From: Deuterostichococcus epilithicus
Taxonomy: Eukaryota > Chlorophyta > Trebouxiophyceae > Prasiolales > Stichococcaceae
NCBI GenBank assembly: GCA_033439295.1
Contig: JAVTLE010000011.1
Coordinates: 186,082 to 250,081, forward strand
Direction: 5' to 3'
Length of the DNA stretch: 64,000 nucleotides
Both the position numbers and the translations under genes were made by a program. Shown one piece after another: positions 23,307-36,600 of the stretch; position 1 is the first letter of the stretch, and each line of letters begins with the position of its first letter. Below the pieces are notes generated by a model. That model was given only the letters and a program-made list of their open reading frames with translations, ran no database searches and had not been told where the DNA came from.

Positions 23307-24691
23307 TGTAGGCTGGACAGCACGCGTAGCCAGGCAGCAGCGGCTCTGTCACCACATCTTAGAGTTGCGGCTGCGCATGCCAGCCATTGCTAAGTAAACA
23401 ACAATTAGGACTGCTATCACTTCGCCAGCGGTGTCTCCACCTAGGCAGCAGGCCCTGACATTGCACGGGCGGGCACGGCAGCTGACGGCGGTTGTAGGAC
23501 CACGCTGAGCACATTACTGTTTGAAGCAGATGCGCGGTGCTGTACCTAACGGCGCTGGAGGAGCAGTAAGGTTGGTGCAATTGAGTGACTGCACCGCTGC
23601 ATCCGCTGCATTTGGGACCATCTGTCATTCAGGCAGCATGCATTGTTATTAGCCACGCCCTGCTCCGTGCATGTCCACTGCAACCCAGTCCAAAATTGTC
23701 TCAGGAAAATCCGTTCATCTGGCTCGGTCAGGCAAACCGTTGAACAGCCAAGGAGCAAGCTGGTACCAAAAGTTTCTGGGAGATACATGAGGCAATCTCA
23801 AGTCTCCCTGTATGCTGCTGCTGCCTTGTAGTTGGTAACGACTGGTTTGGGATGGCAGCTCCGCATTGGCCACGTCGGTAGGCGCCTTCGCCAATTGAAT
23901 TGGGCTGCATGTCGTATGCGCGCCGGGCATTGCCCCAACTATCCGCGTCATAAGCACCTCATCACCCGCTCTGGTGAGGCCACTGGAATTGCAGTAAGGG
24001 GTGGAGCGGCCGCACCGCGGCAATTAATTGGGAACATCCGTCAAGCAGGCAGGTCCCGCCGTCGTAGACCATTCGTAGTGCCCCAGCTTTGCCCTCTCGC
24101 CAGCCCTAAGCTGCAGTGCCAACGGCGTTTGAACTGTGGCGTCTTTTTGGCCTCCGCCCGAGAATCACCTTGACGATGTGGCTAAGACCTTGCAAAGAGA
24201 TGTGAAACATTTGAAATCAGCCTTGAGTGAGCATCTTGTATATAAGTGGCTTCGCGCTGCACAGCGGGCCGCAAAGCTTTCGTAATTTCACGCACACGGT
24301 GGGCCATCCAAACTGCGAAGTGTCGCCACGAAACATGCCAATCAAACCTTGCGCCGAGTGGCTTTATCAACATTTAAGCTACCTGAAAACGCCGGAGTCA
24401 AGGTCGCAAATGCCAGGTTGTGCATGTGCACCTCGACTCAGCCGCGATATTGGCGGTTGGGACTCGCACAATTCTACAGGGACAGCAAGTTCAAGAGTCA
24501 CATGTTCAGCTTCGGGCCGCATACTAGCGTTGCACCGCGAACACCAGTTGCGTTTGTTGGAGGCAAGACAGCCCATCTGGGCGATTGCGGATAGCATGGT
24601 TAGCAGCAGATCAACTTGCGTGCCGTGCTTCCGGAACAACTCAGGACCACTTAGCGGCAAGTGACTGCTCGTCACGCCTTCCAGAGCACCA
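23307..24691. other. Intergenic interval PMI-SECA2
   Basis: PMI 3' flank and SECA2 upstream region. No exon chain found. Two diverged stretches (about 23590-23637 and 24005-24050) resemble each other, sharing a gcaccgc...attgggaacc-like core, which suggests an old duplication. SECA2 control elements are presumably near its end, but nothing specific is visible. Confidence 0.4.
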
Positions 24692-27627
24692 ATGGCGGCC
24701 CAAAGGCTTCATGCTGGGCGAATTGCGATGTCGGGACCCACCGCTGCATTGCCGCAACCGCCCTGCTGCCGTGCCGCCGGCCGCCACGCCGGCCGCGCCA
24801 GCTGCTGCTCGTCCGCGATGTGCAGCAGCCACAGGCGCCGTATGCAACTCATGTTGCAGCCGTCAGAGACTGCTCTTAGCATCAGGCGGGCGAAGCGTCT
24901 CCAGATGCGCTGCGCTGCCGGCCCCGCGGCTGCCGTCACTGAGCGCGGCACGCCGCGCGGCGGCAGTATGTTGGGCAGTGCCGGCAGGCAGGTGGCCGGC
25001 ACGGCGCTGGAGCTCCTGCGCACCGCGTCGTGGGACGTGGCGGATCTAGTCAAGGAGGGGGTTGCCGCCTCAAGCCGCAAGACGCCGTATGAGCCACCCG
25101 AGGTGGAGCGCCCATCATCAGACTTATGTTTGTGGCCCTCGAAGGAGCGGAAGGAGCTGTTCAAACCCAACACAGCTCCAGAGTCACCTGCATCGCTGCG
25201 CAGCGGCTGTCCATACGTGCACCTGGCTGCAGCACAGCCTGGAGACGCCCGTCCAGATGCTCCGGACGGCAACTCTTGCGTGGTGTGTGCGGCCAGGCCT
25301 GCCGCAACAGCAAGATCCGTCCGCTCTCCACTGAACGAAGAGCTCCCCTCCGTGCAGGACGTCCTGCCGCGGGCATGGGCTCAGCAGGTGGACGCTGGAG
25401 AAGGCCGCGAGTTGGCAAAGTGAGCTGCTCCTTGCTTTCCTAGCTTGTGATTTTGTCCGCGCTGGGGTCCTCGCCAACATGCTGTGCTGCGGCAGTCACA
25501 GGCACCCTTATAGTGCACCTCGTCTGCCCCCTCCATTGCCTCGCGACTTCATCGCTTCGTGTGTAGGTCCACCTTGGATGATGCAAGCAGCATCTGACAA
25601 AAAGGCGTGTGTGTTGCAGGCTGTACCAGACGGTGCGGCGGATCAACGCCCTGGAGCCGGGCATGCAGGTGCTGTCCGACGCGCAGCTGCAGGTGTGCTG
25701 CACTCTTTGGCAGGTCGCAGGCCCTGCAACCCGTCAGGTTGCAGATACAACATGGCTCAGGTGCAAGGTTCAGGCGGGGTTGGTGACAAACGGGCCGGGG
25801 GGGCGGGCCCGCCACCCGCCATGCACCGTGCCTCCAGAGCCAGGCATGGCATGTCGACAGCCTCCCGAATGCACCTGGTCGTCTCAGCGCGCGCCCTGGC
25901 AGCAGCTCCGCACCGACTGCTCGGCCGACTGCAGGCTAGGACGCCAGAGTTCAGGGCGCGGCTGGCGGCGGGCGAGCCGCTGGACAGCCTGCTGCCGGAG
26001 GCGTTTGCGGTGGTGCGGGAGGCCTCCCGTCGCGTGCTGGGCATGCGGCACTTCGATGTGCAGCTGGTGGGTTGCACTTCAGTCGGTCCCCATGCGAATG
26101 TCCCTGCATCCATCGGGGGAGATGTCTTTCCTGCTAGCCGCCTTTCGCGAGTCAGAATCCGACTTCGAGGGCCGTGCGGCCACAGCCTTGCGCAAAGCCA
26201 CGAATGCGGCCCGGACGCTGCTTTCTGAACCGTGCGCTACTTCGACACCTACTGGCTGCTGCAGCGAGGTGTCTTTGTTCACACGGTGCCAAGAAAGCTG
26301 TCTCCACCCTCGAACAGAATAGATTAGCTGAAGCTTGGCCGACGGGCCTGTGCTGCACGAGCCCATACCAGGCATCTTCTGAAAGCACCATTTGCGCAGG
26401 TGGGCGGCATCGTGCTGCACCAAGGGTGCATAGCGGAGATGAAGACGGGGGAGGGCAAAACCCTGGTAGCCACGCTGCCGGCGTACCTGCACGCGCTGCA
26501 GGGGAAAGGCGTCCATGTGGTGACTGTGAACGAGTACCTGGCCACCCGCGACGCCGCATGGTGCGCCCTGCAGCCCCTGCTCGTCAGACCATGATCTGAT
26601 GTCAGCCGCCATGCATGCATGCACTTGGGAAACGCCTGTCACGAGCGGAAAATTTGAATGAGTGCTGGCAGTTCGCGACGCTGCCCAGTGCGCTGGAGTG
26701 CTCTCCGGTTCATCGGCCTTTCGGCTTGTTGGCTCTAGGTGTGTTTTGGAGTTCTAAAGTATCGGCAAAGTGTCCAGTTGATTGGACCTGAACAGCATGG
26801 CGGTTGCACGCTGCGACAGGTCACACACTCACGAGGCGTGATATTTCTGCGATTCCGCACCTTGGCCAGATCGGCAAGGTGCTCCGATTAGCTGGGGTGT
26901 TCCGACTGGCTGTGCTGTGCCAGGAGCAGCTCCGTGAGGCACGGGTCGTGGCGCAACTCACATTGCTCATGTTGCAGGTTTGGCCGGGTGTTCGCCTGTC
27001 AGGGGCTGCGCGGCGGCGCCGCACTGTCAGCTCCAGAGACCCACGACAAGTGACCGTACATGTGGAGAGTTCCTTCGGCTCTGCAGGATCGGCAAGGTGT
27101 TCAACTGGCTGGGGCTGAGCTGCGCAGCGGTGCGAGGTGAGGACCGGGACCTGCCGCGCCGCGAGCAGCGGGCCAAGTTTGACGCTGATGTCACCTACAT
27201 TACGGGGCAGGAGCTGGCGTTCTCGTACCTGTTTGACAACTCCAGCTCCTGCCGCTCCCCTGACGAGCAGGTGGGAGGTCGTGCCTGGGCGTTGAAAATC
27301 TGTGTGTGTTGCACGCGACTGCATCGCGTTACGCCGGGCCAAGACCAGGCCGAGTGTCATGCTCAGTCTTGCTGACGAGGTCGCAGTAAACGGCCGCATG
27401 TTAAAGAGCAGCAGCAGCAGCAGTAGCAGCAGCAACAGGAGTGATGCACGAATGATGGGCTGGTTACTCTTGGCCGACAGTAGTGTCCGAAAAGCAGCAC
27501 AACAGCAGACTTTAATGCCAGCATAGCCTATAGGGTGTAGGGTGTCTTCAGTGGCATAGCGTACGGTCGCTCGCAAGGAGCCGCTTGCATTGTTTTGCAG
27601 GTGCTGACGCGACCGCTGCACTATGCT

Positions 27628-27663
<36 letters not shown>

Positions 27664-30600
27664 TGCCGCAACCCGCTCATGATCACCGGCGCTGCAACCG
27701 TGCCACTGTGGCGCTTCCCCATAGCCGCTGAGGTGGGGCCGCTGTGCAAACGATGATTTGTGCCAGTACAGCGTCTGCCTTGACAAGCTGACACCAAGAA
27801 ACGGACCTCAAATGCTGTCCAGGTTCTCTGTGTCCGCCCCCACACTGAAAGACCTCTTACAAGCTGGTGTAGCCCAGAGGGCGAGTCGCACAAGCTGCGC
27901 AAGAGACACAGATAGGCCTCACAACTTGCTTGTCTGAACCTCAAGGTGGTGGCAGCGATGCGCGGCGGCGTCAAAGCCGACCTGCGCCAATGGACTGTGG
28001 AGCTGCTGCCAGAGGGGGCGGCGCAGGCCGCCACCATGCTGCGTGAGCCTTTGATTCCATCGACAGTCGATCCCTTAACGAAATGTAGTGCCAGCGAGAA
28101 CAGCTGGGCGCTGCTGGGCGTTTTCAACGCCGATGCCCTCGCCAGGTCGACAGCTGGGCACACCCAGAGAGTTGCTCTTAGGAACGCTTCTCTGCACGAT
28201 TGCAATTGGGCTGTGAGGTCACACCCGGTTTTGCGTCGTGCAATATGAACAATCGCTGCATGCGCCATGCTGAGGCTGACCGACACCCATCCTGACTGGG
28301 CACTTCCCGCAGGTGATCACCTGTGGCGGCAGCGAGAGGCCGCGCGCCTGTCGGCGGAGATCGCGCAGCTGGAAGCAGCGGGCATAAGTGCTGCTTCCAC
28401 CGCTTCCGCTGGCCCGGGTGCGTCATCCGCGCCAGCACTGCGGGCGCAGCTGCGGGCGCTGCAGGCGCCAACGGCCCAGCCGCTGCCGGCGCCGCCGGAC
28501 TACCAGCCGACGGGCCAGGAGCTGTGGGGATACGACGACCCCTGGGGCCCATACATCACCAATGCGCTCAAGGCGTTCCACGTCCTGAAGCGGTGCGCCG
28601 CCGAATGCCTCCTCCATGGGAAGACTGGAGCATCCATCCCGCTTTGCGTTGGAGAACAGCCTTTCGCAGGCATCTCTGTGTGTCCGACCACATCACTACA
28701 GCGCGCGGCAGAAGACCTGGTGCTGGACTGGCTGGCAAGAGGCCACTGTATTACACAACACAAATTTCACTAGCGCCTCCCTGCAACTTATTTCACGGCG
28801 ACGACGGTCCACGCATCTGGATTGTCGGCCGTTGCATGGATGTCTGTCAGGCGGCGCTTCAACAGTCGTACAGCCATTGCACTACAGGCAGGTCTCTGTC
28901 GTGTAGTTCTCCAAAAGCTTTGGCGCCACTTGTCCGTGACGCCGTTCACACATATCAGTGCCTGCGCAGCGGGACATTGTCGCCCCTGCGCCGCCGGCCG
29001 CATCGCTGCGCCGCCGACCAGCGCCCCGAAGGGAAACGCGTCCAGGAGTCGACAATAACGAAAGTGCCAAAGCTCGAATCGGTGACGTGTGGCTCTAAAC
29101 CCTGCAGGGACAAAGATTACCTGGTGCGCGACGGCAAGGTGGAGATCGTGGACAGTAACACCGGTCGCGTGCGGCCGGGCACCCGCTGGAACAACAGCCT
29201 GCACCAGGTCAGGGTTCAGGGTTCAGGTACTCTGCGCAGCAGGCTCCGCCGGCTGCCTCGGCAGCCGTGCAGGGCGTTTGGTTGTTTGGCACCATAGACC
29301 TTCAGCGCAGCGGCAGTGCGGCTGCACTGCCACAGACGCCCTGAAGCGCAGGCCCTGTGCGGAAGTGGCGGCGCTCCCATGCAAGCCTTCGCCAAACGCT
29401 GCTTGCTGCTCGCATGGGCAGGGCCTTGTGGTTGACAGAGCAGCGCCCAGCGACAGATCTTGAGGCGCTGCATGTGCTGCGCAGGCGGTGGAGGCGAAGG
29501 AGGGGCTGCAGGTCAAGGCGGGCACGCGTACCGCGGCCGCCACCACCTTCCAATCGTTCTTCCGCTACTACGAGCGCCTCGCCGGCATGACGGTGCGCGC
29601 AGAACGCACCCGCTGTGTTTTGAAACTGTAGGTGGGAGAAATGTGGTCACCTCGCCCCAGGCCGGCAACAACTTGAAGCCTTCCGAACCCTTCTCCAAAC
29701 CTGCTGGAATTTGCCGAGGCATGCAGGCTGGAGGTCGAGGCGAACTGTCGACCAAAGACAGAAACCAACGACAAGACCGACGACAAAACAGAAGTTGGTC
29801 GTGCAGCTGCTCAATCCTGGTGCGGCGCTGGCAGCCAGCACCCCGCTGCAGGGCAAGCTGTTGAAACAATCATTGGAACCACCTGAACGAAGGTTCTAAA
29901 ACCTGCGACCCCGCAGGGCACGGCGGCGACGGAGGCGCTTGAGTTTTCAGAGGTGTACGGGCTGGAGGTGGTGCGGGTGCCCACCAACCGGCCCAGCGCC
30001 CGTCGCGACCTGGGCTCGTTCATGTTCCTGGACCCCGCAGCCAAATACGACCAGCTGATGTACCTGGTGGGCCGACATTGCATGCAGTTTTGCATGCATG
30101 TTGCGGCAGCAGCCTCCACCCTGGACAGCAGGGGCTGCCCCGCCTCTCTGTGACATAGCGCTTCGGCAGGGTGCACATGTGCACGCGATGCATGCAGCGC
30201 CTGGTCGCCACATGGTGTTGTTCCGCCTGCCGCAGGTGAGCAATGCCTTCTTCCGCGGCGACGGGCAGCCCGTGCTGATCGGCACCTGCGACGTCGACGA
30301 GTCGGAGCAGGTGTCCAGAGTGCTCACCGCCGAGGGGTGCGACTGCTGTTCTCGGAGCGAGTCGACTCATGAATCGCATCTTTTTACCACAGGAGGCGCT
30401 TGCTGCCCCACCCTTCGGACGATGCAGGGTCGCTGCAGGCAGCCAGCGCAGGCTCACTGCTGTAGAGTCAGCATAGTGTACCATGCTGCAGCCGTTCACC
30501 CGGCCTCCTGCTCTCTGGTGCAGCCGTCAGACGCTACACGCCCTAAAGATGCTGTGAATTTGCATGCGTGGTCAAAGCACGACGGGAGCAGCGACATGCC

Positions 30601-33600
30601 AGACTCCTGCCAGGCCCCCTGCAGGGTGCCGCGCACGCCGTCGAAGCGCAGCAGCAGAAGCGACGTGCTGAACTCCCGCCAGTCTTTACGACGTAGGTAC
30701 TACAGCAGGGTGAGCGCTGAGCACTGAGCATTCAACGCGCAGCTGAACGGGGAGGATCAGGGGAGCCACCCTTGAACACCTGCTCCAACGTGGGGGCCGC
30801 TGCGGAAGCCGCGGCACCCCTCTCCGTGTGCTGTAGGCTGCCTTCAAACCCCAAACCCTGCCTGCTGCAGGCTGCCGCACCGGGTGCTGAACGCGCGGCC
30901 AGACCAGCAGGAGCGGGAGAGCCAGATTATTGCGCAGGCCGGCATGCCGGCCGCCATCACCCTTGCCACCAACATGGCCGGTGGGCGTTGTGGTTGGGTG
31001 TTGCTGTGGGGCAGCAGCACACTAGAAAACACACCGTGCGGTGGCTGTGGCGTTCAGCTGCAGGTTTGCAGCTGGTTGACAAGACCAAACATTTAGCAGG
31101 TGCACTGCAAGCGAGGGTGTGCGCACCACGGCATTCACTGAAGCGGCACGACTGAACGCCTGCGCCCGCAGGCCGCGGCACGGACATCCTGCTGGGCGGC
31201 AGCCCCAAGGGTTTGGCGATGTCGGTGCTGGAGCGCGCATTCCTGCCCGCGCTGACTGGTGGTGCGCCATTCGGTCCTGCCATTCTCGAAACCTCCTTTG
31301 GAAACCATTTGCGGACCGTGCTCCGGAGCGCGCTTCAATGCTAGTCCCGAAGCAGCTTCTGTCCTGACGTGTGCTCAGGCTTGGAGGCGTGCGGCCCCCT
31401 TGCTTTGTCGCTGCTTGGGATACGTTGCAAACCTTGCTTCGGCCTTTTCACAGCGCCACGCGCCCTTTCGCGGCTGGAGAAGTGGAGGGTCGTCTGGGCA
31501 GGGTTCGTCCAGAAACGTGCTGGGATTGCGTCCAGCTTCTTGGACCCTCGTCTGGAATAGAGGTTTAAATTCAAGGAATTCATGCGCGCGCAGGCAAGCA
31601 CAAAGGGGAGGAGCTGGCGGTGTTCCCGGCGCTCGACAACATGGAGGCGATGCAGCAGCGGCTGCCTGAGGCGCTGTGCTCCGCGCTGCTGCACGCGGTC
31701 AACACCGCAGGCGGGCGGTGCGAATTTGGAGTCAACCACAAGGGGCCCCTCACCGAGAGAGTCGTTTGCAAGTCACCTGCTGGTCGATGGACCTGGCTCA
31801 TTGCTGACGCCTACGAGGGAGTTGCGCATTGCGGGCGGGCCTTGCTCGCGCTGCGGTGTTGGCCAAGCCGCGTGACGAGACTGTGATCTTATTGAGATGT
31901 GGCTACCATGTGCGCAGGTATGCAGGCGAGGCGGCGCAGGACCTGCTGCGGGCGCGCGACTTCCTGCGCATGGTTGTGGAGGAGGCGGAAGTGCTGCACA
32001 CCCGTGTCATGGCAGCCTACGCCAAGGCCGGCGGCCCGGCGGCAGGCGGCGGCGCGGCCAGCAGCGGCTCTGGCGGCAGTGGCGGCGGGAGCGGCTCTAA
32101 CGGCGGTGCATCGGCGGCGCAGTACGGCGCCATCCTGCCGCACGCGCAGACGGTGCTGGACGACTGGCAGTGCGTTTCCTGGACTTGCTTTTGGTCAAGA
32201 TCGTGACGAGCTTCACCAGCTGACATCCTTCCACTGCAGCTGGGTAGATCTGCCTTCTCACTGACGCAGAGGCTTTTCGACCAGCACACTCGCGACCGCC
32301 TGTGCTGTGGCGCGGCATGCCGCCGGCGCAGAAACCCGGCGTCTCCCCTTTGCTTGCCACCCACAGGCATTAACTGCAGAGCTGCAACGCTGCCCTGCGA
32401 TAGCCTGGCTCTTGATTGCGACCGGGCCGGCGAGTGCTCACAAATGCCATGCCACTCTGGAACAGATGCATTCATGAGCAACAAGAGCTCAAACATCATG
32501 CCGCTCTGATGAAAGACATAGCTCATGACGAGCGGCGCGCCGCCGTAGGCAGCGGGTGGAGGCGACACCGGACCGCCCCGGGCGAACCGCCGGGCAGGGG
32601 CTGGACGGGCGGCCGCCACAGCCGGGCGAGCGCTACACGCCGCTGGTATGTTTATTTTAGAAAACGCAGAAACAGGGCTGGCTGAAATCCTGGCCCCTTC
32701 TGTGTCTGGGCCGCTTGTTAGGATGCCTGCATCACAGTCGAAAATCCTTGCTGCAATGGAAGCGGAACATTCGAGGAGTGGCATCCAAAGGCCGGCTGCT
32801 GCTTTGGGGGATGCACCGCGCCGTGTTCACAAGCCTGCCTTATGTAGGCTGCAGTCGAGGCCTCGCCTCGACCGCGATGGCAGCAGGTTGCGACAGATTG
32901 GGTGTGCTGCAAGTGCACTGACGCGCCTAAACCATGGCTCAAAGTGCAAGCGGGGCTGCAGCTCTCTGACAAATTTGACTAGCCTGTCCAGTCTGTCGCA
33001 TGAGCAGCACCGACTGTGCCGATTCGGCCGCCACCAAGACCTGCCGTCAGAGTTTGCAGCCGGAGGACACTCCGTGCGTGTGGCATGCGGATGACCCTGT
33101 ACACCTTTGTGTGTCCTTCACGGAAAACATAAACCCTAAATGCAGGTGCCGCTGCTCATGGTGACGGCGGCAATGCACACGTGGCTGTGGCTGGAGGACG
33201 AACTTGGAATGCCCTGTCCAGCTTCTTGCATCAGCAGCACCGACTGCGTCGGTTTGGCCGCCACCGAGACCCGTCGTTGGAGCCCTCAGGCACTCCACCC
33301 GTGTGAAATGCTGATGCCATTGTGGACTTTGTGCGGCGCCGCAGGTGCCGCTGCTCATGGTCACGGCGGCGGTGCACACCTGGCTGTGGCTGGAGGACGA
33401 GTGCCGCCGCCGCGCCGCCCTGGTGCGACGCCGGCCGAGGGCCACACCACTTCGCAGATGCATAACACCTGGGAGTCCCTGTTGCCGCCCACCCACCGCG
33501 GCGCCATGCCCACGCATGCAACCACTGCCGCATGATGCTCTGCCCAGCTGCCTCCCTTCCGCTCGCCGCCCACGCCAGCGTGCCGTTTGAGGCCGCGAAC

Positions 33601-36600
33601 TGGTCGCAGCGCCGCGCGTCAATGTGGTCTGGCCCTATTTTACGAATTCATCCGGGGGCAGAACGTCCGTGTCACGGTTGTGCGGAGGTTTGCATTCCCA
33701 GGTGCGGCGCGACGGCGGCCTGTTCGTCATCGGCACCTACCTCTTCGAGTCAGAGCGCGTGGAGAACCAGCTCATGGGCCGGGCGGGTCGCCAGGTGCAA
33801 GGCTGCAGTTTGTTGTGCACGCTTTCGCTCATCAGCAGCGACGGAGTGCGCGGCAGCAATCGCCGTGATTGGACAGCCCGGTCCCTAACGCCGCCCACTG
33901 GAGCGCAGCAGCCGGGGCGGGTTAAGCGGCGCCGCGGGGCTGTCTTCCTGTCCTTATGTCAATTTCCGAACAAATGCGCCGGCGCTTCGGGTCGCGGCAA
34001 AGCAGCGCCCGACATCTGTCTCGCACAATCAGGCGCATCGGCAGCTGAACGGGGGCTGTGCAACCCGCTGCTGCGTCTGCAGGGGCGGCCCTGGCCTGTC
34101 CACCTCGCCGTGCGACTTGCGGGACCGGCGCTTCGCCAGAGCGCCGCATCTGGGTCCGATCACAAGACGATGATGTCTTCCGGACGGGACCAATTTGCTC
34201 GAAACGATCTGCGCAGGGGGACCCGGGCCTTTCCATATCGCTGTACGACCTGCAGGACCGGCGCCTGGCGCTGGCGCAGACCTCCCTCATCTCCCAGCTG
34301 CAGGGCTTCGTCCGCGGTGCGCTCGCTTGTCCACGGCAGCGTGCTACAAGCCCCTGTGGCCCATGCGTCCCAACTCCGCAGGCTTTGTCCACTGTGTATG
34401 CTGCGGCGGCGGCTCCAGAACTCTGCCAAACAAGCAGTGGCAGCCCCCGTGGCGCACAGCATCTGACGTGCATCCCGCCTCGTGCACACGAGCGTCAGCG
34501 TGGTCTGAGCCTGCGTCCGCAAGCTGCGAGCCCGCGGGCGCATGCACTGCAGCCGAGGGCGTAGTGCTGCCGTGGAGTTCAGGGTCGGCATGGTTCAGGG
34601 TCGGCTGCGCAACTTGCATTTTTTGCCGCCCGCGCCCACCCCCATGCATGCGAGCTCGCGTAATGATCTTGAGTGTGCTATCACTCGCAGGCAGGGACGC
34701 AGTGCCGCCGTGGGGCATTGGCGACGGAAACCCGGTGCTGGCAGCGATCCGGCGCTCGTTCCAGGCGTCGTGGCAGAGCCTGCAGCGGGAGGCCCGCGAA
34801 GCCACCCGCGAGTATGACGAGGTGAAAAGCGACTTGCGAGAACGCGACACAGTTTTCATGTTTCCACTTCCAGGGACTGCAGGACCAAGCCAGCCCAGCC
34901 GCCTGCAGCCTCGTGCAGATGTCGTACAGCAGCGCCCAGCAGTAGCCGATGATGCTGGACCTGGTAGGCAGGCAGCCGGCGGCTCGGCAGCAGTATGAGG
35001 TTTGGTGCTTGGCTGGGCAACGGGAGCAAGCTGCGCCGCAGGAAGCAGTCTCGCACGAGTTCAGCCGTTGCAGTGGGTTTGTTTGGGGGGCTGTGGGGGA
35101 CGAGAGCCGTCAGGCGCACAGCTTGGTGGTGCAAGCGCCAGCCGCACCGCCGCAGCGGCAAGGGACGGCCCTGCACAAAAGCATGGTGAAGGAAGGCCGT
35201 TCCGGCGTGCGCAGGTGCTGGACCCGTACCGAGCGCAGACATTCGCGCTGCGCCGGCGGCTTGTCAACAGCAACGGGCCCGACCGCGCTCGCCTGGTCGG
35301 CTCTTACATCCAGGTGGGGATCCTGGTTCACAGGAGCCGCAGCCAGTCGATGTAGTGGGTGCCTTTGAACCAAAGAGGGCGTCTCCCTGCGCTGCTCAGC
35401 CGGCTGGTGCAGTGGGTCAGATTGACTGGGTGCGTCCCCCCACGGTTGGCAGCACCGAGCCCCGGCCAGCGCCGGGCACGCATGACCCCCTTCCCGCGGT
35501 GTTTGGTGAGCCTGCAGCGAGCGCTGCGCCTTCGCCTTCGTGCCGCCTCGGCGCTAAGGCGCATGCACAGAAATTGTGCATGGTCCTGAGCGCAGACTGC
35601 AGGGCTGATGTGCTGTGCGGCGCTGCCCTCCCCTTAGACACGAAGAGAAACTGTACAGTTCGAAATATACTCCGCAGATGGCGGCGGACGACCTCGTGGC
35701 GGCGCACATTGACGCCCGGCTGCCGCCGTCGGCCTGGCGGCTGACGGTGCCGGCGGCCGGCGGCGGCGGGCCTCACCAGCACCTGTCCGAGAAGCAGCTG
35801 CTCGAGGTCCGTGTTCTGAACTGCCCTTTTCGCAGTGGCAGCGGCCTCTGGTAACATGAAGGCGCAGGTCGGCTCACAAGCCCTGCACGCCGCAAGGTTG
35901 AGACACCCCTGAGGCCACAAAAGGGGCTTTCACGCCTGCTGCATAGCATCACGGACGTTAAACACATGCTTCAGTTCGTTTTGTGACCTTTCAAAAGCAC
36001 CAATCGGACCCCCTAGGACTATAGACGGGACCCTAGGCGAAGTGTGCTGCAGGTATCACGGCTGCTATGCCCGCCCTCAGGGCAGCCGCTGCAAACGCAG
36101 GCCACCGAAGCGGCTGAGGCAGCGCTGGAGGCCGCACAGGAAGCTCTGGAGGCCGCCGACCACGCTTCTGACGCTGATCTGGCGGCCGCCGCGGCAAGCA
36201 TGGTGCAGGGTGCCGCGGCGTACCGCTCTGGCAGGGTTGCCGACACGCTGCGGCTGTACGACACGAAGGTACCTCTGCCTATCGTGTTTCGGAAACTGAT
36301 ACGTCTGTAGAAGTACTGTCGACCAGGGCGTGCTTTAGCTGGCCAACTGCAACTGGAGATCGACTTCTGACCAGCAGCCCTGCAGATTGCCGTCTTTGGC
36401 TGGTTGCCGTCCTGTATGCTCAGCGGTCCTGCGGTCATGAGCGTTTGTAAAAATGTGCAACGATTGCAGGGAGTCAACGAGGCGGGTGATTGCCGATGAT
36501 GCTGCAACACGTAAGATTAGCTCACTTTTGTTGGAATGGCTGTTGGCAATCGAAAGTAAGTGTAAAAGTATCGTGAACCGCAGGAGGCGGCACATGGGGC

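Noticed and set aside
26821-27786. 321-codon minus-strand ORF in SECA2
   Set aside because: Covers SECA2 exons 5-6 in antisense and includes a poly-Leu run made by the intronic AGC microsatellite.
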